From an uncultured Collinsella sp. (GTDB taxonomy: Bacteria > Actinomycetota > Coriobacteriia > Coriobacteriales > Coriobacteriaceae): DNA of 8,203 bases. The position numbers were made by a program, and so were the translations under genes. The DNA is taken from NCBI GenBank assembly GCA_902489515.1, contig CABUAL010000074.1, forward strand, positions 1 to 8,203, read 5' to 3'. Below the pieces are notes generated by a model. The model was not told the DNA's origin and did not search any database. It saw nothing but the letters and a program-made list of their open reading frames with translations. Below, piece by piece: positions 1 to 4,673 of the stretch. Position 1 is the first letter of the stretch. Every line of letters begins with the position of its first letter.

Positions 1-167
1 CGGTTCCACCGGGCCGCGCGGCAAGGAGATATATTGCCAGACCGGAGGGGCCCCGTGGGCGGGAATCTGGGCGTACACATTTCCTACACATCCTGTGATC
101 CGACTAACGTTTGCCAGCCGTTAACTACCGCTCGCCGAGCATCTCTTTATATAAGGCAGTCTCATGG
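1..167. other. Unassigned left edge downstream of the phosphohexomutase
   Basis: No gene can be called firmly here. Three weak readings compete. On the minus strand a frame opens at a GTG (76-78) and runs off the left edge. It has GC-rich third positions and an AGGA just upstream, and the sequence becomes AT-richer before it, as expected at a gene start. On the plus strand a frame entering from the edge runs to a TAA at 122-124. In another plus frame, AAGGAG (23-28) sits 5 nt before a TTG at 34-36 and leads to a 45-codon frame ending at 171. The first two share the same wobble positions, so third-base composition cannot separate them. I see no U-tract terminator after the phosphohexomutase stop. 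Confidence 0.3.
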
Positions 168-1568
168 TTAAAGCGGATACGTCCCCCTAGCTAAAGCACA
201 GCCAGCATCGAGCAACTCATCACGTTCTTCCACCGAGAACCCCTCGGCGTAGACGCGCACCACTGGTTCGGTCCCGCTAGGACGGACCAGCAGCCACGTG
301 TCATCCTCGAATGCCAAACGCAAGCCATCCATATGACTAACGTTTTGCGGCACCTTGCCACAAATCGACTTGGGGTTTACGCCCGGCAGCAGGGTTCGTA
401 ACGTTTCGGCATCTTCGGCCTCAAGGCGCAAATCCCGTCGACCGTAACTCGTCTTACCAAAACTATCCTCGAGTTGGTCGACCAGAACGCCCAAAGGCGC
501 GTCCGTCTTTGCCATAAGCTCACACAGAATCAGACAGGCGAGGATTCCATCGCGCTCGGGCATATGCGCGGCGATGCCGATACCACCGGCTTCTTCACCG
601 CCTATGAGGACGCCGCCCTTCTTCATCTCTGCCGCTATATATTTGAAACCGACTGGTTTGACGGTCACGCGGCAGCCAAGCGCCTCGGCAATGCGACGCA
701 CGAGCGTCGAACACGAAAGATTGACGACGACGCGCCCCTCCAAATTACGAAATTGAACCAAGTCGCCCAAAACGAGCGCCATGATCTGATGCGGATGTAT
801 ATATCTGCCGCGCTCGTCAACCGCGCCGATACGATCGGCGTCGCCGTCGGTCACCAGGCCGGCGCAAGCTCCGTCCTCGATAACCGCGCGCTCGCAAGTG
901 TCCACCCAAGGCTCAACGGGGTCGGGGCAGATATCTTCTTGGTCAGACGCCTGCCCGGCGTGAATCTCGTGCACCTCAACGCCAAGCTCGCGCAGCAAGT
1001 CGGCTAGATAACCCTGGGCTGCGCCGCCCATGGGATCGACAACCACGCGCAGGTGCGCGGCGCGGATGGCTTCGGCATCGACAAACGATGCCACCGCCTG
1101 CATATAGTCAGGAATGATATCCGCGGTGCGATATTGCCCCTCGATCCCCATTGGCTCGGGAGCCATAGTCTCTTCGAGCTCTTCGATGACATCCTGGTTG
1201 GCGGTCGAGCCGTCACCCATGCGAATCTTGAGGCACAGATAGCCCTGCGGATGATGGGACCCCGTCACCATGAGCGCGCCGCACGCTTCACCGTCATAAG
1301 CCGCCGCCCACGTAAGGGCAGGGGTCGGGACAGGTCGCGAAGCGAGCACGGCGTCTAGCCCGTGCGCTGCTAGCACGCCCGCCGCAAGCTCAGCGAACTC
1401 GCGCGCCAGGGGCCGGGTGTCGAACCCTATATATACCGTTTTGCCCGGATTGGTCTTTTGCCACAACTCGCCGACGGCATCGGCGATACGGGCAACGTTA
1501 TCGGCAGTGAAGTCCTCATCGACGCGAGCGCGCCAACCGTCAGTTCCAAAATGAATTATCGCGCACAC
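168..1568 (-). CDS. Phosphoglucomutase/phosphomannomutase family protein (alpha-D-phosphohexomutase)
   Basis: A 466-residue cytosolic enzyme that should interconvert hexose-6-phosphate and hexose-1-phosphate through a phosphoserine, feeding nucleotide-sugar or glycogen synthesis. The family's four landmarks appear in order. The N-terminal FGTDGWRAR is at residues 7-15. The catalytic serine loop TGSHHP is at 102-107 (Ser104). The metal loop DGDADR is at 241-246, and the sugar-binding loop GGEEAGG at 323-329. The phosphate-binding RPSGTEP is at 429-435. Length is normal for the family. The GTG start at 1568 is chosen because GAGGTG lies 7 nt upstream and the protein then begins just before the conserved FGTDG motif; longer in-frame starts only add unconserved sequence. 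Two loop residues are unusual: His106 where Asn is typical (SHNP), and Ala327 where Ser is typical (GEESGG). Substrate (glucose, mannose or glucosamine) cannot be told from sequence. It appears monocistronic at its 5' side, since a terminator precedes it. Confidence 0.93.
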   Translation of the reverse strand: MCAIIHFGTDGWRARVDEDFTADNVARIADAVGELWQKTNPGKTVYIGFDTRPLAREFAELAAGVLAAHGLDAVLASRPVPTPALTWAAAYDGEACGALMVTGSHHPQGYLCLKIRMGDGSTANQDVIEELEETMAPEPMGIEGQYRTADIIPDYMQAVASFVDAEAIRAAHLRVVVDPMGGAAQGYLADLLRELGVEVHEIHAGQASDQEDICPDPVEPWVDTCERAVIEDGACAGLVTDGDADRIGAVDERGRYIHPHQIMALVLGDLVQFRNLEGRVVVNLSCSTLVRRIAEALGCRVTVKPVGFKYIAAEMKKGGVLIGGEEAGGIGIAAHMPERDGILACLILCELMAKTDAPLGVLVDQLEDSFGKTSYGRRDLRLEAEDAETLRTLLPGVNPKSICGKVPQNVSHMDGLRLAFEDDTWLLVRPSGTEPVVRVYAEGFSVEERDELLDAGCALARGTYPL

Positions 1569-1575
1569 GCGCAGA

Positions 1576-1581
1576 CACCTC
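1576..1581 (-). promoter_or_regulatory. Shine-Dalgarno deciding the GTG start of the phosphohexomutase
   Basis: GAGGTG on the minus strand, 7 nt before the GTG at 1566-1568. No comparable site precedes the longer in-frame ATG start at 1652, which would in any case fall inside the structured leader. Confidence 0.75.
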
Positions 1582-1621
1582 ACAGTGTTTGGATCATGGT
1601 ACGCATGGGGTATACCCGCAA

Positions 1622-1684
1622 CATGCACTCGGCAACCTGCCGGCACCAGCATTCACCATTTGGGCAAATGCTGCCGAGGACATG
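1622..1684 (-). other. Structured inverted repeat in the phosphohexomutase leader
   Basis: Nested complementary blocks: CATG (1622-1625) with CATG (1681-1684), CTCGG (1628-1632) with CCGAG (1674-1678), and CAGCATT (1647-1653) with AATGCTG (1667-1673). A 14-nt bulge lies on one side. An overlapping alternative is CATTTG-GG-CAAATG (1657-1670), which is incompatible with the inner stem. There is no U-tract, so it is not a standard terminator. It lies between the methyltransferase terminator and the mutase start and matches no riboswitch I recognise. A perfect palindrome GGGTATACCC (1608-1617) sits between it and the gene. Confidence 0.45.
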
Positions 1685-1692
1685 CAAGCAAT

Positions 1693-1719
1693 AAAAAACC
1701 GCCCCGTATGGAGCGGTTT
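1693..1719 (-). terminator. Intrinsic terminator after the homocysteine methyltransferase
   Basis: Read on the minus strand, AAACCGCTCC (1719-1710) pairs with GGGGCGGTTT (1705-1696). The stem is 10 bp with one G-U pair and a 4-nt loop, and the transcript runs into six U (1698-1693). It begins 5 bp past the methyltransferase stop codon. Confidence 0.9.
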
Positions 1720-1724
1720 GCCCT

Positions 1725-2618
1725 TTATATATCGAGCGCCTCGGCCATCGCGGCCGTAGTGATTGCCGTGGTTCCACAGCAACTGCCCACCATTGCGGCA
1801 CCGGCATGTCTCCATTCGATGCATGCGCGCGCGAAAGCTTCGGGGTTCTCGTGCCATACGGGGCCATCCTGAGTCTGGACCGGATCGCCTACGTTGGGAC
1901 GCACCGTGACGGGAGTAGTCGCCGATGCAACCATCCTGGGCACCGCCGCGTTCGCGGCCGCAAGCGAACAGCAATTAACACCAACCGAATTTGCGCCGTG
2001 TTTTTCGGCGTACAAAACGGCTGCCTCGATGTTGAGGCCATCGCCCAGCAGGTCGCCTTTATCGTCAACGACAAAACTCACCAGAACAGGCATGCCGTCG
2101 GCGGCATCTCGGGCGCCGGCAAGCATGGGCTGCAGATTACGGATAGACGTCACCGTCTCGATCAGCAGACCGTCAACACCAGCATTGAGCAAGGCGTGCG
2201 CCTGTTCGCGCGCAATGCCGCGGATTTCACGATACTCGACAGAGTCCTCGGCAAACCACTCAATACCGATCGGGCCCATTGAGCCCAGCAGTAGCTGAGG
2301 GTGCGCCTGGCGGGCATCGTCGACGGCCCCGCGATTGACCTCCGCCACGGACGGCGCAATCTGGTCGTGCTTGAGGGCATAGCTCGATGCCTGAAAGGTA
2401 TTGGTAATGAGCACCTGCGCGCCGGCGGCGACATACAAGCGATGGATACGAGAAACGGTCTGCGGCTCTGCCAGATTCCAAAACGCCGGTGGAATGTCGG
2501 CGGCATCGTACTCACTCAACAGAACACTGCCCATGGGGCCCTGCGCCAACAAGGTCTCGCTCGACAAGCGGCGCGTAAGTTCCTCGGCACCAAAGCGGTT
2601 GTAATAACTCGTATCCAT
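1725..2618 (-). CDS. Homocysteine S-methyltransferase family protein
   Basis: A 297-residue stand-alone methyltransferase of the zinc-dependent Hcy-binding family (MmuM, BHMT, N-terminal MetH module). It should transfer a methyl group to the thiol of homocysteine, giving methionine, in the cytosol. The zinc cysteines are visible: Cys216 in GVNC (213-216), and Cys280-Cys281 in GSCCGT (278-283), which matches the family GGCCGT. There is no cobalamin, folate or reactivation domain, so it is not a full MetH; the methyl donor is unknown and S-methylmethionine is one possibility. The N-terminal motif normally written DGAMGT reads QGPMGS (26-31), so the usual Asp, which contacts homocysteine in BHMT, is Gln. 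The ATG is preceded at 5 nt by GGGA. The start lies 10 bp after the regulator stop, so the two genes are probably co-transcribed; a terminator follows directly. Confidence 0.9.
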   Translation of the reverse strand: MDTSYYNRFGAEELTRRLSSETLLAQGPMGSVLLSEYDAADIPPAFWNLAEPQTVSRIHRLYVAAGAQVLITNTFQASSYALKHDQIAPSVAEVNRGAVDDARQAHPQLLLGSMGPIGIEWFAEDSVEYREIRGIAREQAHALLNAGVDGLLIETVTSIRNLQPMLAGARDAADGMPVLVSFVVDDKGDLLGDGLNIEAAVLYAEKHGANSVGVNCCSLAAANAAVPRMVASATTPVTVRPNVGDPVQTQDGPVWHENPEAFARACIEWRHAGAAMVGSCCGTTAITTAAMAEALDI

Positions 2619-2628
2619 ATATATCCCG

Positions 2629-3051
2629 CTATTCCTCGACGCTGATTCCCTGCTTTTCGAGATAGGCGAGCCAGCGGCTCATCGTGTCCTCGGATAGCGC
2701 ATGCTCCATCATGCAGGCCTCGGAATCGGCTCGCTCAAATTCGACACCGAGCTCCTGAACCAAAAACGTGCGGATGAGGCGATGACGGTACCAGATAGCC
2801 GTGCCAACCTCGCGGCCGCGATCGGTCAGGATCACCTTGCCGTAGTGCGATTGCTCGACAAGCTCGGATGCCTTGAGCGCCGAAACCGCTTTATTGACCG
2901 ATGCCTTGGAGACGCCAAGGCGCTGCGCGATGTCGACCGATCGCACGCCGTTGGTTTCCCCCTCTTCGCTTTCAATGCGAACCATGCACTCCAAGTAGTC
3001 TTCGTTCGCCACCGTCAGATGTAGTTCGCGCGAGCTATTTGTCGTATCCAT
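2629..3051 (-). CDS. Metal-dependent transcriptional regulator, DtxR/MntR family
   Basis: A 140-residue DNA-binding repressor of the iron/manganese-dependent family. A winged helix-turn-helix spans about residues 36-80 (VDIAQRLGVSKASVNKAVSAL, then a wing ending ILTDRG). A helical dimerization and metal domain follows, with YRH (88-90) and EACMMEH (111-117). Candidate metal ligands are Asp18 and Glu21 in EDYLE, His90, Glu111 or Cys113, Glu116 and His117. Length matches MntR-type proteins and lacks the SH3-like C-terminal domain of DtxR/IdeR. The ATG at 3051 is chosen because GGAAG and AAGGGA lie just upstream; an ATG 21 nt further upstream has no ribosome site. It is divergent from pepT and probably heads an operon with the methyltransferase. 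The metal (Mn, Fe or Zn) is not decided by sequence, and no transporter gene is next to it. Confidence 0.9.
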   Translation of the reverse strand: MDTTNSSRELHLTVANEDYLECMVRIESEEGETNGVRSVDIAQRLGVSKASVNKAVSALKASELVEQSHYGKVILTDRGREVGTAIWYRHRLIRTFLVQELGVEFERADSEACMMEHALSEDTMSRWLAYLEKQGISVEE

Positions 3052-3054
3052 GAT

Positions 3055-3066
3055 CTTCCGTCCCTT
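3055..3066 (-). promoter_or_regulatory. Ribosome binding site deciding the regulator start
   Basis: Minus-strand AAGGGACGGAAG, ending 3 nt before the ATG at 3049-3051. It lies inside the extra N-terminal codons of the alternative upstream ATG (3070-3072), which has no purine-rich site of its own. This favours the shorter protein. Confidence 0.65.
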
Positions 3067-3082
3067 CTGCATTCAATGGCTG

Positions 3083-3088
3083 ATTCTA
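3083..3088 (-). promoter_or_regulatory. Probable -10 box for the regulator/methyltransferase operon
   Basis: TAGAAT on the minus strand, about 32 bp upstream of the regulator ATG, which implies a short leader holding the ribosome site. At 17 bp spacing the -35 hexamer would fall at 3106-3111 (CATACC), a poor match to TTGACA that overlaps the palindrome. Confidence 0.5.
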
Positions 3089-3105
3089 CCCCATCCAAGC
3101 GTCGT

Positions 3106-3123
3106 GGTATGCCGTGGCATACC
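3106..3123. promoter_or_regulatory. Palindromic operator candidate between regulator and pepT
   Basis: GGTATGCC-GT-GGCATACC: perfect 8-bp arms around a 2-bp spacer. It lies between two divergent -10 boxes, covers the -35/spacer region of the pepT promoter and overlaps the -35 position of the regulator promoter. The size and dyad symmetry fit a dimeric winged-helix repressor such as the neighbouring DtxR/MntR-type protein. It does not match the DtxR or MntR consensus sequences I know, so assigning it to this regulator is inference from position. Confidence 0.6.
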
Positions 3124-3124
3124 G

Positions 3125-3133
3125 TGCTAGAGT
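3125..3133 (+). promoter_or_regulatory. Probable extended -10 promoter of pepT
   Basis: TGCTAGAGT: a TG-n extension plus TAGAGT, about 39 bp before the pepT ATG. No good -35 hexamer is seen at 16-18 bp spacing, where the palindrome lies instead. This fits an extended -10 promoter or one dependent on a regulator. Confidence 0.45.
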
Positions 3134-3159
3134 TCTTGTTGCACACGACGACCAAGATT

Positions 3160-3163
3160 GGAG
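3160..3163 (+). promoter_or_regulatory. Shine-Dalgarno deciding the pepT start
   Basis: GGAG 8 nt before the ATG at 3172-3174. A longer in-frame start at 3076 would lie upstream of the predicted promoter and palindrome, so it is rejected. Confidence 0.75.
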
Positions 3164-3171
3164 CGGTCTTT

Positions 3172-4419
3172 ATGGAAAACACCACCACGAGCCCCGATGT
3201 CCTCGAACGCTTTTTGCGCTACGTCCAGATCAACACGCAGTCCGAGGATGCAAACTGCGACCAGGTACCCTCGAGCGCCGTTCAGTTTGACCTTGCCAAC
3301 GTGCTGGCTGAAGAGCTGCGCGAGCTTGGTGCGGAAGATGCCCACGTGACCGAGCACGCCTATGTCTGCGCGCATATCCCCGCAAGTGCGGGCGCTGAGG
3401 ACAAGCCCGCCCTGGGCCTGATCGCCCATCTCGACACCACCGAAGTTGCACCGGGCGCCGGCGTGAAGCCGCACATCGTACACTACGAAGGCGGCGACCT
3501 GGTCTGCGGCACGGTTGACGGTAAGCCCGTTGCCATGGGTACCGCCAAGCTTCCCGCCCTGAATGACCTCGCGGGTGAGGACCTGGTCTGCAGCGATGGC
3601 ACCACGCTGCTGGGCGCGGACGACAAGGCGGGCGTCGCCGAGATCATGTCGCTTGTCGCGCGTATCGCTCAGGACCCTTCTCTGCCCCATCCCGCACTCG
3701 GCATTTGCTTCTGCCCTGACGAGGAGATCGGCCACGGAGCCGAGCTGTTGGATATCGATACCTTTGGCTGCAAGTACGCCTACACGGTCGACGGCGGCCC
3801 CATCGGCGAGCTGGAGTGGGAGTGCTTTAACGCCGCCGAGGCGACCGTCCGCTTTGAGGGCCAGTCCATCCACCCGGGCGACGCTAAGGGCCGTATGGTC
3901 AACGCAGGCAATCTGTTCTGCGACTTCAACGCGTTGCTCCCCTACGCGCAGCGCCCGGAGTATACGGAAGGCTACGAGGGCTTTTATCACCTTGAGGGCG
4001 TATCTGCGACCGTCGATCACGCCACAGCGCGCTATATCGTCCGCGACCATGACGCCGCCAAGTTCCAGCAGAAACTCGACCTTATTGATGCCGCCGCCTC
4101 GATGCTCAACCTGCGTCTGGGTGAGGAGCGCGTGACGGTCGAGATTAAGCAGCAGTATCGAAATATGGCCGAGATCGTTCGTGACTATCCCGAGCTTATT
4201 GATGTTGCCAAGGAAGCCTACCTTGCCTGCGGCGTTGAGCCCCAAGTGCTGCCGATTCGCGGCGGCACCGACGGCGCGCAGCTGTCGTTCCGCGGTCTGC
4301 CCTGCCCCAACCTTTCCACCGGCGGCTATTGCTACCACGGCGTCAACGAGTTCGTCCCGGTCAGCTCGCTCGTCAAGATGACCGACGTGCTCCAGGAGCT
4401 CGTCGCCCGCTTTGCATAG
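3172..4419 (+). CDS. pepT: Peptidase T (tripeptide aminopeptidase)
   Basis: A 415-residue cytosolic di-zinc aminopeptidase of the M20 family that releases the N-terminal residue from tripeptides. The family's metal and catalytic residues are all visible: His86 and Asp88 in AHLDT, Asp150 in GADDKAG, Glu184 and Glu185 in PDEEIG, Asp207 in VDGG, and His389 near the C terminus in YHGVNEF. The HPGDAKGRMVNA segment (234-245) marks the dimerization/lid region. Length fits known PepT proteins (about 410). The start is set by GGAG 8 nt upstream and by the N terminus LERFLRYVQINTQS, which aligns with the usual PepT beginning. It is divergent from the DtxR/MntR-type regulator and shares a short control region with a perfect palindrome. 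It is transcribed alone and followed by a strong terminator. Nothing is broken or missing. Confidence 0.96.
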   Translation: MENTTTSPDVLERFLRYVQINTQSEDANCDQVPSSAVQFDLANVLAEELRELGAEDAHVTEHAYVCAHIPASAGAEDKPALGLIAHLDTTEVAPGAGVKPHIVHYEGGDLVCGTVDGKPVAMGTAKLPALNDLAGEDLVCSDGTTLLGADDKAGVAEIMSLVARIAQDPSLPHPALGICFCPDEEIGHGAELLDIDTFGCKYAYTVDGGPIGELEWECFNAAEATVRFEGQSIHPGDAKGRMVNAGNLFCDFNALLPYAQRPEYTEGYEGFYHLEGVSATVDHATARYIVRDHDAAKFQQKLDLIDAAASMLNLRLGEERVTVEIKQQYRNMAEIVRDYPELIDVAKEAYLACGVEPQVLPIRGGTDGAQLSFRGLPCPNLSTGGYCYHGVNEFVPVSSLVKMTDVLQELVARFA

Positions 4420-4443
4420 GGAACTCGAACAATCTAGGTAAGC

Positions 4444-4484
4444 AAAACCGCCCCGTCCTCAAAACCGAGAACGGGGCGGTTTTT
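4444..4484 (+). terminator. Intrinsic terminator of pepT
   Basis: A perfect 13-bp stem: AAAACCGCCCCGT (4444-4456) pairs with ACGGGGCGGTTTT (4471-4483). A short inner CTC/GAG pairing lies in the loop, and the T tract runs 4480-4484. It begins 25 bp after the pepT stop. The A-rich left side would also give a weak U-tract on the minus strand. The 12 bp AAACCGCCCCGT recur exactly in the terminator at 1693-1719. Confidence 0.95.
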
Positions 4485-4527
4485 GGTGCAAGGGGAGTAG
4501 TCAGCACCGCAGGTTGAGCCAACGTCA

Positions 4528-4636
4528 GCGAGCGACGTCCAAGGCGAACAAGTTGGCATGAAAAAGGCAGGGCATTGACCTTCTGGTCATGCCCTGCCTT
4601 TTGAATGACAAATTGTCGCCTTGGGCGGCGCGCAGC
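4528..4636. repeat. Long imperfect inverted repeat in the convergent gap
   Basis: Arms of about 53 nt, 4528-4580 and 4585-4636, surround a TTCT loop. The inner part is the near-perfect terminator hairpin at 4561-4602. Complementarity then continues outward with scattered mismatches, for example CCAAGGCG (4539-4546, with one bulged A at 4547) against CGCCTTGG (4617-4624). Such an extension is not needed for termination and could mark a dispersed palindromic repeat. No function is assigned. Confidence 0.6.
4561..4602. terminator. Bidirectional terminator, mainly for the LCP gene
   Basis: A 14-bp stem (4562-4575 with 4589-4602), then a bulged T, four more pairs and a TTCT loop. Four T follow on the plus strand and five on the minus strand. 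It lies 72 bp past the LCP stop codon and beyond the pepT terminator, so it can stop both convergent transcripts. Confidence 0.85.
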
Positions 4637-4673
4637 GTCAAGCCGTTACGGCGTTTGGTAAAACCGCGTAACT

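Noticed and set aside
102..348. Near-identical stretch GACTAACGTTT-(T)-GC at 102-114 and 335-348
   Set aside because: An 11-bp exact match is about what chance gives in an 8-kb window, and the second copy is within conserved coding sequence.
474..1007. 177-codon open frame on the plus strand inside the phosphohexomutase
   Set aside because: It is antisense to conserved mutase motifs (metal and sugar loops), with no family resemblance and no convincing ribosome site.
3076..3171. Longer pepT N terminus starting at 3076
   Set aside because: The extra 32 codons cover the predicted promoters and the palindrome, have no ribosome site and do not resemble PepT. The ATG at 3172 has GGAG at 8 nt.
3127..4338. 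403-codon open frame on the minus strand opposite pepT
   Set aside because: pepT is unambiguous on the plus strand. The antisense frame has no recognisable motif and would run across the regulator-pepT control region.
4518..4557. GCCAAC (4518-4523) / GTTGGC (4552-4557) hairpin
   Set aside because: A 6-bp stem with a 28-nt loop is weak, and the right half is better explained as part of the longer inverted repeat.
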